From Spirosomataceae bacterium TFI 002 (GTDB lineage Bacteria > Bacteroidota > Bacteroidia > Cytophagales > Spirosomataceae): 64,000 nucleotides of DNA. Location of the stretch: contig LT907983.1 of the NCBI GenBank assembly GCA_900230115.1, positions 3,859,001 to 3,923,000 of the forward strand, given 5' to 3'. A model generated the notes under the pieces. It saw nothing but the letters and a program-made list of their open reading frames with translations, had not been told where the DNA came from and ran no database searches. A program made the translations under genes and the position numbers. Below are positions 15,001 to 30,000 of the stretch, piece after piece (position 1 is the stretch's first letter; the number at the start of each line of letters is the position of its first letter).

Positions 15001-18000
15001 ATAGACGCAGGATTAGACCTAGTGAACACTGCCGTAGTAACAACAGATAGCTTACCAATACCAAAATCAGATACAGCGAGCACTCCAGTAAGTCAAACAC
15101 CAGCGATCACGATAGTGAAAACGCAGGTAAGTGGACCAAACCCAGTGATCAGCCCAGCGACGATTGGATACGAAGTAGTAGTAAGAAACACTGGAAACAC
15201 GAACTTAACAGGTGTAACAGTAAGCGATACATTACCAAACGGGTTGGTAGGAAGCTTAACAGGACCAGTAGAAAGTATCACTACTAATAGTGTTTTAGAT
15301 ACAAGTGAAGTATGGACATATGCAATATCTTACGATGTCACTCAAGCTGATATTGATGCAGGTTTAGACCTAGTCAACACCGCCGTGGTAACAACTGATA
15401 GCTTACCAACACCAAAGTCAGATACAGCGAGTACTCCAGTAAGTCAAACACCGGCGATCACGATAGTGAAAACGCAGGTAAGTGGACCAAACCCGGTGAT
15501 CAGCCCAGCGACTATAGGATACGAGGTAGTCGTAAGAAACACAGGTAATACGAACTTAACAGGCGTAACAGTAAGCGATACACTACCAAACGGAACGGTA
15601 GGAGTATTGACAGGACCAAGCACAGATATAGGAATTGCATCAGTCTTAGATACGAACGAAGTATGGACTTATACGATCAGCTATCCAGTCACACAAGCAG
15701 ACATCGACGCAGGCTTAGACCTGGTGAACACTGCCGTAGTAACAACAGATAGCTTACCAACACCAAAGTCAGATACGGCAAGCACCCCAGTAAGTCAAAC
15801 ACCAGCAATCACAATTGTGAAAACGCAGGTAAGTGGACCAAACCCAGTGATTAGCCCAGCGACAATTGGCTATGAAGTAGTAGTTACCAACACAGGAAAC
15901 ACGAACTTAACAGGTGTAACAGTAAGCGATACATTACCAAACGGATTGGTAGGAAGCTTGACTGGTCCAAGCACAGATATTGGAATCGCAAGTGTACTAG
16001 ATACGAACGAAGTATGGACTTATACGATTAGCTACCCAGTTACCCAAGCTGATATTGATGCAGGTTTAAACCTAGTCAACACCGCTGTCGTAACAACGGA
16101 TAGCTTACCAACACCAAAATCAGACACGGCGAGCACCCCAGTAAGTCAAACACCAGCGATCACAATTGTGAAAACGCAGGTAAGTGGACCAAATCCAGTG
16201 ATCAGTCCAGCGACAATTGGCTATGAAGTAGTTGTTACCAACACAGGAAACACGAACTTAACAGGTGTAACAGTAAGCGATACACTACCAAACGGAACAG
16301 TCGGCACATTAACAGGTCCAAGCACAGATATAGGAATCGCAAGTGTACTAGACACGAATGAAGTCTGGACTTATACGATCAGCTACCCAGTCACCCAAGC
16401 AGACATAGACGCTGGTTTAGACCTAGTCAACACTGCGGTCGTAACAACGGATAGCTTACCAACACCAAAGTCAGATACAGCGAGTACTCCAGTAAGTCAA
16501 ACACCGGCGATCACAATTGTGAAAACGCAGGTAAGTGGACCAAATCCAGTGATCAGCCCAGCGACAATTGGCTATGAAATAGTCGTAACCAACACTGGTA
16601 ACACAAACTTAACAGGCGTAACAGTAAGTGATACACTACCAAACGGATTGGTTGGAAGCTTGACAGGCCCAAGTACAGACATCGGAATTACAAGTGTACT
16701 AGACACGAATGAAGTATGGACGTATACGATTAGCTACCCAGTCACACAAGCAGACATAGATGCAGGCTTAGACCTGGTGAACACTGCCGTAGTAACAACT
16801 GATAGCTTACCAACACCAAAGTCAGATACAGCAAGCACTCCAGTAAGTCAAATACCAGCGATCACGATAATGAAAACGCAGGTAAGTGGACCAAACCCAG
16901 TAATCAGCCCAGCGACAATTGGCTATGAAGTAGTAGTTACCAACACAGGTAACACGAACTTAACAGGTGTAACAGTAAGCGATACTTTACCAAACGGAAC
17001 GGTAGGAGTATTGACAGGTCCAAGTACAGACATCGGAATCGCAAGTGTACTAGACACGAATGAAGTGTGGACGTATACAATTAGCTACCCAGTCACACAA
17101 GCAGACATTGATGCAGGCTTAAACCTAGTGAACACAGCCGTAGTGACAACGGATAGCTTACCAACACCAAAGTCAGATACAGCAAGCACACCAGTAAGTC
17201 AAACACCGGCAATCACGATAGTGAAAACGCAGGTAAGTGGACCAAGCCCAGTGATCAGCCCAGCGACGATTGGATACGAAGTAGTGGTAAGAAACACCGG
17301 AAACACGAACTTAACAGGCGTAACCGTAAGCGATACACTACCAAACGGATTGGTAGGAGTATTGACAGGTCCAAGTACAGACATAGGAATCGCAAGTGTC
17401 TTAGATACAAACGAAGTCTGGACATACACGATTAGCTACCCAGTCACACAAGGCGACATAGACGCAGGTTTAGACCTAGTCAACACCGCCGTGGTAACAA
17501 CCGATAGCTTACCAACACCAAAGTCAGATACAGCGAGCACACCAGTAAGTCAAACACCAGCGATCACGATAGTGAAAACGCAGGTAAGTGGACCAAACCC
17601 AGTGATCAGCCCAGCGACAATTGGCTACGAAGTAGTAGTTACCAACACTGGTAACACGAACTTAACAGGCGTAACAGTAAGCGATACACTACCAAACGGA
17701 ACGGTAGGAGTATTGACAGGACCAAGCACAGATATAGGAATTGCATCAGTCTTAGATACGAACGAAGTATGGACTTATATGATCAGCTATCCAGTCACAC
17801 AAGCAGACATCGACGCAGGTTTAGCCCTAGTCAACACTGCCGTAGTAACAACTGATAGCTTACCAACACCAAAGTCAGATACAGCGAGCACTCCAGTAAG
17901 TCAAACACCAGCAATCACGATAGTGAAAACGCAGGTAAGTGGACCAAACCCAGTGATCAGCCCAGCGACGATTGGATACGAAGTAGTGGTAAGAAACACC

Positions 18001-21000
18001 GGAAACACGAACTTAACAGGCGTAACAGTAAGCGATACACTGCCAAACGGATTGGTAGGAGTATTGACAGGTCCAAGTACAGACATAGGAATCGCAAGTG
18101 TCTTAGATACAAACGAAGTCTGGACATACACGATTAGCTACCCAGTCACACAAGGCGACATAGACGCAGGATTAGACCTAGTGAACACTGCCGTAGTAAC
18201 AACAGATAGCTTACCAATACCAAAATCAGATACAGCGAGCACTCCAGTAAGTCAAACACCAGCGATCACGATAGTGAAAACGCAGGTAAGTGGACCAAAC
18301 CCAGTGATCAGCCCAGCAACAATTGGATATGAAGTAGTAGTAAGAAACACGGGTAACACGAACTTAACAGGTGTAACAGTAAGCGATACACTACCAAACG
18401 GGTTGGTAGGAAGCTTAACAGGACCAGTAGAAAGTATCACTACTAATAGTGTTTTAGATACAAGTGAAGTATGGACATATGCAATATCTTACGATGTCAC
18501 TCAAGCTGATATTGATGCAGGTTTAGACCTAGTCAACACCGCCGTGGTAACAACTGATAGCTTACCAACACCAAAGTCAGATACAGCGAGCACACCAGTA
18601 AGTCAAACACCGGCAATCACGATAGTGAAAACGCAGGTAAGTGGACCAAACCCAGTGATCAGCCCAGCGACGATTGGCTATGAAGTAGTCGTAACCAACA
18701 CAGGTAATACGAACTTAACAGGCGTAACCGTAAGCGATACACTACCAAACGGAACGGTAGGAAGCTTAACTGGTCCAAGCACAGATATAGGAATCGCAAG
18801 TGTACTAGATACGAACGAAGTATGGACGTATACAATCAGCTACCCAGTCACACAAGGCGACATAGACGCAGGTTTAGCCCTAGTCAACACTGCGGTAGTA
18901 ACAACAGATAGCTTACCAATACCAAAGTCAGATACAGCGAGCACTCCAGTAAGTCAAACACCAGCGATCACGATAGTGAAAACACAGGTAAGTGGACCAA
19001 ACCCAGTGATCAGCCCAGCGACGATTGGATACGAAGTAGTAGTAAGAAACACAGGAAACACGAACTTAACAGGTGTAACAGTAAGCGATACATTACCAAA
19101 CGGATTGGTAGGAGTATTGACAGGACCAAGTACAGACATAGGAATCGCAAGTGTACTAGATACGAACGAAGTATGGACTTATACGATTAGCTACCCAGTA
19201 ACCCAAGCAGACATTGATGCAGGTTTAAACCTAGTCAACACAGCCGTCGTAACAACCGATAGCTTACCAACACCAAAATCAGATACAGCGAGCAGTCCAG
19301 TAAGTCAAACACCAGCGATCACGATAGTGAAAACGCAGGTAAGTGGACCAAACCCAGTGATTAGCCCAGCGACGATTGGCTACGAAGTAGTAGTTACCAA
19401 CACGGGAAACACGAACTTAACAGGCGTAACAGTAAGCGATACACTGCCAAACGGAACGGTAGGAGTATTGACAGGACCAAGCACAGACATAGGAATCGCA
19501 AGTGTCTTAGATACAAACGAAGTCTGGACATACACGATTAGCTACCCAGTCACACAAGGCGACATAGACGCAGGTTTAGACCTAGTCAACACCGCCGTGG
19601 TAACAACCGATAGCTTACCAACACCAAAATCAGACACAGCGAGCACTCCAGTAAGTCAAACACCAGCAATCACGATAGTGAAAACGCAGGTAAGTGGACC
19701 AAACCCAGTGACGAGCCCAGCGACAATTGGCTATGAGGTAGTAGTTACCAACACGGGAAACACGAACTTAACAGGCGTAACAGTAAGCGATACACTACCA
19801 AACGGAACGGTAGGAGTATTGACAGGACCAAGCACAGATATAGGAATTGCATCAGTCTTAGATACGAACGAAGTATGGACTTATACGATCAGCTATCCAG
19901 TCACACAAGCAGACATCGACGCAGGCTTAGACCTGGTGAACACTGCCGTCGTAACAACCGATAGCTTACCAACACCAAAATCAGACACAGCGAGCACTCC
20001 AGTAAGTCAAACACCAGCAATCACGATAGTGAAAACGCAGGTAAGTGGACCAAGCCCAGTGATCAGCCCAGCGACGATTGGCTATGAAGTAGTAGTTACC
20101 AACACCGGAAACACGAACTTAACAGGTGTAACAGTAAGCGATACATTACCAAACGGATTGGTAGGAAGCTTAACTGGTCCAAGCACAGACATAGGAATTG
20201 CAAGTGTCTTAGATACGAACGAAGTCTGGACTTATACGATCAGCTACCCAGTCACCCAAGCTGATATTGATGCAGGTTTAGACCTAGTCAATACAGCCGT
20301 CGTAACAACAGATAGCTTACCAACACCAAAGTCAGATACAGCGAGCACACCAGTAAGTCAAACACCAGCGATCACGATAGTGAAAACGCAGGTAAGTGGA
20401 CCAAACCCAGTGATCAGCCCAGCGACGATTGGCTACGAAGTAGTAGTTACCAACACTGGAAATACGAACTTAACAGGCGTAACCGTAAGCGATACACTAC
20501 CAAACGGAACGGTAGGAAGCTTAACTGGTCCAAGCACAGATATAGGAATTGCAAGTGTCTTAGATACGAACGAAGTGTGGACATATACAATTAGCTACCC
20601 AGTCACTCAAGCAGACATTGACGCAGGTTTAGCCCTAGTCAACACCGCCGTTGTAACAACCGATAGCTTACCAACACCAAAGTCAGACACAGCAAGCACA
20701 CCAGTAAGTCAAACACCAGCAATCACAATTGTGAAAACGCAGGTAAGTGGACCAAACCCAGTGATCAGCCCAGCGACAATTGGTTATGAAGTAGTCGTAA
20801 GAAACACCGGAAACACGAACTTAACAGGCGTAACCGTAAGCGATACACTACCAAACGGAACAGTAGGAGTATTGACAGGCCCAAGTACAGACATCGGAAT
20901 TGTAAGTGTCTTAGATACGAACGAAGTGTGGACGTATACAATTAGCTACCCAGTCACACAAGCAGACATAGATGCAGGTTTAGATCTAGTCAACACCGCC

Positions 21001-24000
21001 GTCGTAACAACGGATAGCTTACCAACACCAAAATCAGACACAGCGAGCACTCCAGTAAGTCAAACACCAGCGATCACGATAGTGAAAACGCAGGTAAGTG
21101 GACCAAACCCAGTGATCAGCCCAGCGACTATAGGATACGAGGTAGTCGTAACCAACACAGGAAACACGAACTTAACAGGTGTAACAGTAAGCGATACATT
21201 ACCAAACGGATTGGTAGGAAGCTTAACAGGGCCAGTAGAAAGTATCACAACCAATAGTGTATTAGATACAAGCGAAGTATGGACATATGCAATATCTTAC
21301 GATGTCACTCAAGCTGATATTGATGCAGGTTTAGACCTAGTCAACACCGCCGTGGTAACAACCGATAGCTTACCAACACCAAAGTCAGACACAGCAAGCA
21401 CTCCAGTAAGTCAAACACCAGCGATCACAATTGTGAAAACGCAGGTAAGTGGACCAAACCCAGTGATCAGCCCAGCGACAATTGGCTACGAAGTAGTAGT
21501 TACCAACACTGGTAACACAAACTTAACAGGTGTAACCGTAAGCGATACATTACCAAACGGATTGGTAGGAAGCTTGACTGGACCAAGTACTGATATAGGA
21601 ATCGCATCAGTCTTAGATACGAACGAAGTCTGGACATACACGATTAGCTACCCAGTCACACAAGGCGATATAGACGCAGGTTTAGACCTGGTCAACACAG
21701 CCGTCGTAACAACAGATAGCTTACCAACACCAAAGTCTGACACGGCAAGCACACCAGTAAGTCAAACACCAGCAATCACAATTGTGAAAACACAGGTAAG
21801 TGGACCAAACCCAGTGATTAGCCCAGCGACAATTGGCTATGAAGTAGTCGTAACCAACACTGGTAATACGAACTTAACAGGCGTAACCGTAAGCGATACT
21901 TTACCAAACGGAACAGTAGGAGTATTGACAGGCCCAAGCACAGACATAGGAATTGCAAGTGTTTTAGATACGAACGAAGTGTGGACGTATACAATTAGCT
22001 ACCCAGTCACACAAGCAGACATAGACGCAGGTTTAGACCTGGTCAACACAGCCGTCGTAACAACAGATAGCTTACCAACACCAAAGTCTGACACGGCAAG
22101 CACACCAGTAAGTCAAACACCAGCAATCACGATAGTGAAAACGCAGGTAAGTGGACCAAACCCAGTGATCAGCCCATCGACTATCGGATATGAGGTAGTA
22201 GTTACCAACACAGGAAACACGAACTTAACAGGTGTTACAGTAAGCGATACTTTACCAAACGGAACAGTAGGAGTATTGACAGGCCCAAGCACAGACATAG
22301 GAATTGCAAGTGTTTTAGATACAAGTGAAGTATGGACATATGTAATATCTTACGATGTCACTCAAGCTGATATTGACGCAGGTTTAGACCTGGTCAACAC
22401 AGCCGTCGTAACAACAGATAGCTTACCAACACCAAAGTCTGACACGGCAAGCACACCAGTAAGTCAAACACCAGCAATCACAATTGTGAAAACGCAGGTA
22501 AGTGGACCAAATCCAGTGATCAGCCCAGCGACAATTGGCTATGAAGTAGTAGTAAGAAACACTGGTAATACGAACTTAACAGGCGTAACCGTAAGCGATA
22601 CACTACCAAACGGAACAGTAGGAGTATTGACAGGCCCAAGCACAGACATAGGAATTGCAAGTGTTTTAGATACAAGTGAAGTATGGACATATGTAATATC
22701 TTACGATGTCACTCAAGCTGATATTGACGCAGGTTTAGACCTGGTCAACACAGCCGTCGTAACAACAGATAGCTTACCAACACCAAAGTCTGACACGGCA
22801 AGCACACCAGTAAGTCAAACACCAGCAATCACAATTGTGAAAACGCAGGTAAGTGGACCAAATCCAGTGATCAGCCCAGCGACAATTGGCTATGAAGTAG
22901 TAGTAAGAAACACTGGTAATACGAACTTAACAGGCGTAACCGTAAGCGATACACTACCAAACGGAACGGTAGGAGTATTGACAGGCCCAAGCACAGATAT
23001 AGGAATCGCAAGTGTCTTAGATACGAACGAAGTATGGACTTATACAATTAGCTACCCAGTCACCCAAGTAGACATTGATGCAGGTTTAGACCTAGTCAAC
23101 ACCGCCGTAGTAACAACTGATAGCTTACCAATACCAAAGTCAGATACAGCGAGCACTCCAGTAAGTCAAACACCAGCGATCACAATTGTGAAAACGCAGG
23201 TAAGTGGACCAAACCCAGTGACGAGCCCAGCGACAATTGGCTATGAAGTAGTCGTAACCAACACCGGAAACACGAACTTAACAGGCGTAACCGTAAGCGA
23301 TACACTACCAAACGGAACAGTCGGCACATTAACAGGTCCAAGTACAGATATAGGAATTGCATCAGTCTTAGATACGAACGAAGTATGGACGTATATAATT
23401 AGCTACCAAGTCACACAAGCAGACATAGATGCAGGTTTAGACCTTGTCAACACTGCGGTCGTAACAACAGATAGCTTACCAACACCAAAGTCAGATACAG
23501 CGAGCACTCCAGTAAGTCAAACACCAGCGATCACGATAGTGAAAACGCAGGTAAGTGGACCAAACCCAGTGATCAGCCCAGCGACGATTGGCTACGAAGT
23601 AGTAGTTACCAACACGGGAAACACGAACTTAACAGGCGTAACAGTAAGCGATACACTGCCAAACGGAACGGTAGGAGTATTGACAGGACCAAGCACAGAC
23701 ATAGGAATCGCAAGTGTCTTAGATACAAACGAAGTCTGGACATACACGATTAGCTACCCAGTCACACAAGGCGACATAGACGCAGGTTTAGACCTAGTCA
23801 ATACAGCCGTCGTAACAACCGATAGCTTACCAACACCAAAGTCAGACACGGCAAGCACTCCAGTAAGTCAAACGCCAGCGATCACGATAGTGAAAACGCA
23901 GGTAAGTGGACCAAGCCCAGTGATCAGCCCAGCGACGATTGGATACGAAGTAGTGGTAAGAAACACTGGAAACACGAACTTAACAGGCGTAACCGTAAGC

Positions 24001-27000
24001 GATACACTACCAAACGGATTGGTAGGAGTATTGACAGGTCCAAGTACAGACATAGGAATTGCAAGTGTCTTAGATACGAACGAAGTATGGACTTATACGA
24101 TTAGCTACCCAGTAACCCAAGCAGACATAGACGCAGGCTTAGACCTAGTGAACACTGCCGTAGTAACAACAGATAGCTTACCAACACCAAAATCAGATAC
24201 AGCAAGCACACCAGTAAGTCAAACACCGGCGATCACGATAGTGAAAACGCAGGTAAGTGGACCAAACCCGGTGATCAGCCCAGCGACGATTGGATACGAG
24301 GTAGTCGTAAGAAACACAGGTAATACGAACTTAACAGGCGTAACAGTAAGCGATACACTACCAAACGGAACGGTAGGAGTATTGACAGGACCAAGCACAG
24401 ATATAGGAATTGCATCAGTCTTAGATACGAACGAAGTATGGACTTATACGATCAGCTATCCAGTCACACAAGCAGACATCGACGCAGGCTTAGACCTGGT
24501 GAACACTGCCGTAGTAACAACAGATAGCTTACCAACACCAAAGTCAGATACGGCAAGCACCCCAGTAAGTCAAACACCAGCGATCACGATAGTGAAAACG
24601 CAGGTAAGTGGACCAAGCCCAGTGATCAGCCCAGCGACGATTGGATACGAAGTAGTAGTTACCAACACAGGAAACACGAACTTAACAGGTGTAACAGTAA
24701 GCGATACATTACCAAACGGAACAGTCGGCACCTTAACAGGTCCAAGCACAGATATAGGAATTGCAAGTGTACTAGACACGAACGAAGTATGGACGTATAC
24801 AATTAGCTACCCGGTTACCCAGGCAGACATAGATGCAGGTTTAGCCCTAGTCAACACTGCCGTAGTAACAACTGATAGCTTACCAACACCAAAGTCAGAT
24901 ACAGCGAGCACACCAGTAAGTCAAACACCGGCAATCACGATAGTGAAAACGCAGGTAAGTGGACCAAACCCAGTGATCAGCCCAGCGACGATTGGCTATG
25001 AAGTAGTCGTAACCAACACAGGTAATACGAACTTAACAGGTGTAACAGTAAGCGATACATTACCAAACGGATTGGTAGGAAGCTTGACAGGCCCAGTAGA
25101 AAGTATCACAACCAATAGTGTTTTAGATACAAGTGAAGTCTGGACATATGCAATATCTTACGATGTAACCCAAGCTGATATTGATGCAGGCCTAAATCTA
25201 GTCAACACAGCCGTGGTAACAACTGATAGCTTACCAACACCAAAGTCAGATACGGCAAGTACTGCAGTAAGTCAAACACCAGCAATCACAATTGTGAAAA
25301 CGCAGGTAAGTGGACCAAACCCAGTGATCAGCCCAGCGACTATAGGATACGAGGTAGTCGTTACCAACACTGGTAACACGAACTTAACAGGAGTAACCGT
25401 AAGCGATACTTTACCAAACGGATTGGTAGGAAGCTTGACTGGTCCAAGCACAGACATAGGAATTGCATCAGTCTTAGATACGAACGAAGTATGGACATAT
25501 GCAATATCTTACGATGTAACTCAGGCAGATATAGATGCAGGCCTAAACCTAGTCAACACAGCTGTGGTAACAACGGATAGCTTACCAACACCAAAGTCAG
25601 ATACAGCGAGCACCCAAGTAAGTCAAACACCAGCGATCACAATTGTGAAAACGCAGGTAAGTGGACCAAACCCAGTGATCAGCCCAGCGACGATTGGCTA
25701 TGAAGTAGTCGTAACCAACACAGGTAATACGAACTTAACAGGCGTAACCGTAAGCGATACACTACCAAACGGATTGGTAGGAAGCTTGACAGGCCCAGTA
25801 GAAAGTATCACAACCAATAGTGTTTTAGATACAAGCGAAGTATGGACATATGCAATATCTTACGATGTCACTCAAGCTGATATTGATGCAGGTTTAGACC
25901 TAGTCAACACCGCCGTGGTAACAACCGATAGCTTACCAACACCAAAGTCAGACACAGCGAGCACCCCAGTAAGTCAAACACCAGCAATCACGATTGTGAA
26001 GACGCAGGTAAGTGGACCAAACCCAGTGATCAGCCCAGCGACAATTGGATACGAAGTAGTAGTAAGAAACACTGGAAATACGAACTTAACAGGCGTAACC
26101 GTAAGCGATACACTACCAAACGGAACAGTTGGAGTATTGACAGGTCCAAGCACAGACATAGGAATTGCAAGTGTCTTAGATACGAACGAAGTGTGGACAT
26201 ATACAATTAGCTACCCAGTCACTCAAGCAGACATTGACGCAGGTTTAGCCCTAGTCAACACCGCCGTTGTAACAACCGATAGCTTACCAACACCAAAGTC
26301 AGACACAGCAAGCACACCAGTAAGTCAAACACCAGCAATCACGATTGTGAAAACGCAGGTAAGTGGACCAAACCCAGTAATCAGCCCAGCGACGATTGGA
26401 TACGAAGTAGTCGTAAGAAACACAGGTAATACGAACTTAACAGGCGTAACCGTAAGCGATACATTACCAAACGGAACGGTAGGAAGCTTAACTGGTCCAA
26501 GCACAGACATAGGAATTGCAAGTGTCTTAGATACGAACGAAGTGTGGACATATACAATTAGCTACCCAGTCACTCAAGCAGACATTGACGCAGGTTTAGC
26601 CCTAGTCAACACCGCCGTTGTAACAACCGATAGCTTACCAACACCAAAGTCAGACACAGCAAGCACACCAGTAAGTCAAACACCAGCAATCACGATTGTG
26701 AAAACGCAGGTAAGTGGACCAAACCCAGTGATCAGCCCAGCGACAATTGGATACGAAGTAGTAGTAAGAAACACTGGTAATACGAACTTAACAGGCGTAA
26801 CCTTAAGCGATACACTACCAAACGGAACGGTAGGAGTATTGACAGGACCAAGCACAGACATAGGAATTGCATCAGTCTTAGATACAAACGAAGTCTGGAC
26901 ATACACAATTAGCTACCCAGTCACCCAAGCAGACATAGATGCAGGTTTAGACCTGGTCAACACTGCCGTAGTAACAACCGATAGCTTACCAACACCAAAG

Positions 27001-30000
27001 TCAGATACAGCGAGCACACCAGTAAGTCAAACACCAGCGATCACGATAGTGAAAACGCAGGTAAGTGGACCAAACCCGGTGATCAGCCCAGCGACTATAG
27101 GATACGAGGTAGTCGTAAGAAACACAGGTAATACGAACTTAACAGGCGTAACAGTAAGCGATACACTACCAAACGGAACGGTAGGAGTATTGACAGGACC
27201 AAGCACAGATATAGGAATTGCAAGTGTCTTAGATACGAACGAAGTATGGACTTATACGATCAGCTATCCAGTCACACAAGCAGACATCGACGCAGGCTTA
27301 GACCTGGTGAACACTGCCGTAGTAACAACAGATAGCTTACCAACACCAAAGTCAGATACGGCAAGCACCCCAGTAAGTCAAACACCAGCAATCACAATTG
27401 TGAAAACGCAGGTAAGTGGACCAAACCCAGTGATTAGCCCAGCGACAATTGGCTATGAAGTAGTAGTAAGAAACACAGGAAACACGAACTTAACAGGTGT
27501 AACAGTAAGCGATACATTACCAAACGGATTGGTAGGAAGCTTGACTGGTCCAAGCACAGATATTGGAATCGCAAGTGTACTAGATACGAACGAAGTATGG
27601 ACTTATACGATTAGCTACCCAGTAACCCAAGCAGACATTGATGCAGGTTTAAACCTAGTCAACACAGCCGTCGTAACAACCGATAGCTTACCAACACCAA
27701 AATCAGATACAGCGAGCAGTCCAGTAAGTCAAACACCAGCGATCACGATAGTGAAAACGCAGGTAAGTGGACCAAACCCAGTGATTAGCCCAGCGACGAT
27801 TGGCTACGAAGTAGTAGTTACCAACACGGGAAACACGAACTTAACAGGCGTAACAGTAAGCGATACACTGCCAAACGGAACGGTAGGAGTATTGACAGGA
27901 CCAAGCACAGACATAGGAATCGCAAGTGTCTTAGATACAAACGAAGTCTGGACATACACGATTAGCTACCCAGTCACACAAGGCGACATAGACGCAGGTT
28001 TAGACCTAGTCAACACCGCCGTGGTAACAACCGATAGCTTACCAACACCAAAATCAGACACAGCGAGCACTCCAGTAAGTCAAACACCAGCAATCACGAT
28101 AGTGAAAACGCAGGTAAGTGGACCAAACCCAGTGACGAGCCCAGCGACAATTGGCTATGAGGTAGTAGTTACCAACACGGGAAACACGAACTTAACAGGC
28201 GTAACAGTAAGCGATACACTACCAAACGGAACGGTAGGAGTATTGACAGGACCAAGCACAGATATAGGAATTGCATCAGTCTTAGATACGAACGAAGTAT
28301 GGACTTATACGATCAGCTATCCAGTCACACAAGCAGACATCGACGCAGGCTTAGACCTGGTGAACACTGCCGTCGTAACAACCGATAGCTTACCAACACC
28401 AAAATCAGACACAGCGAGCACTCCAGTAAGTCAAACACCAGCAATCACGATAGTGAAAACGCAGGTAAGTGGACCAAGCCCAGTGATCAGCCCAGCGACG
28501 ATTGGCTATGAAGTAGTAGTTACCAACACCGGAAACACGAACTTAACAGGTGTAACAGTAAGCGATACATTACCAAACGGATTGGTAGGAAGCTTAACTG
28601 GTCCAAGCACAGACATAGGAATTGCAAGTGTCTTAGATACGAACGAAGTCTGGACTTATACGATCAGCTACCCAGTCACCCAAGCTGATATTGATGCAGG
28701 TTTAGACCTAGTCAATACAGCCGTCGTAACAACAGATAGCTTACCAACACCAAAGTCAGATACAGCGAGCACACCAGTAAGTCAAACACCAGCGATCACG
28801 ATAGTGAAAACGCAGGTAAGTGGACCAAACCCAGTGACGAGCCCAGCGACAATTGGCTATGAGGTAGTAGTTACCAACACGGGAAACACGAACTTAACAG
28901 GCGTAACAGTAAGCGATACACTACCAAACGGAACGGTAGGAGTATTGACAGGACCAAGCACAGATATAGGAATTGCATCAGTCTTAGATACGAACGAAGT
29001 ATGGACTTATACGATCAGCTATCCAGTCACACAAGCAGACATCGACGCAGGCTTAGACCTGGTGAACACTGCCGTCGTAACAACCGATAGCTTACCAACA
29101 CCAAAATCAGACACAGCGAGCACTCCAGTAAGTCAAACACCAGCAATCACGATAGTGAAAACGCAGGTAAGTGGACCAAGCCCAGTGATCAGCCCAGCGA
29201 CGATTGGCTATGAAGTAGTAGTTACCAACACCGGAAACACGAACTTAACAGGTGTAACAGTAAGCGATACATTACCAAACGGATTGGTAGGAAGCTTAAC
29301 TGGTCCAAGCACAGACATAGGAATTGCAAGTGTCTTAGATACGAACGAAGTCTGGACTTATACGATCAGCTACCCAGTCACCCAAGCTGATATTGATGCA
29401 GGTTTAGACCTAGTCAATACAGCCGTCGTAACAACAGATAGCTTACCAACACCAAAGTCAGATACAGCGAGCACACCAGTAAGTCAAACACCAGCGATCA
29501 CGATAGTGAAAACGCAGGTAAGTGGACCAAACCCAGTGATCAGCCCAGCGACGATTGGCTACGAAGTAGTAGTTACCAACACTGGAAATACGAACTTAAC
29601 AGGCGTAACCGTAAGCGATACACTACCAAACGGAACGGTAGGAAGCTTAACTGGTCCAAGCACAGATATAGGAATCGCAAGTGTCTTAGATACAAACGAA
29701 GTCTGGACATACACGATTAGCTACCCAGTCACACAAGCAGACATTGATGCAGGCTTAGACCTAGTGAACACCGCCGTAGTAACAACAGATAGCTTACCAA
29801 CACCAAAGTCAGATACAGCGAGTACACCAGTAAGTCAAACACCAGCGATCACGATAGTGAAAACGCAGGTAAGTGGACCAAACCCAGTGACGAGCCCAGC
29901 GACAATTGGTTATGAAGTAGTAGTTACCAACACAGGAAACACGAACTTAACAGGAGTAACCGTAAGCGATACACTACCAAACGGAACGGTAGGAGTATTG

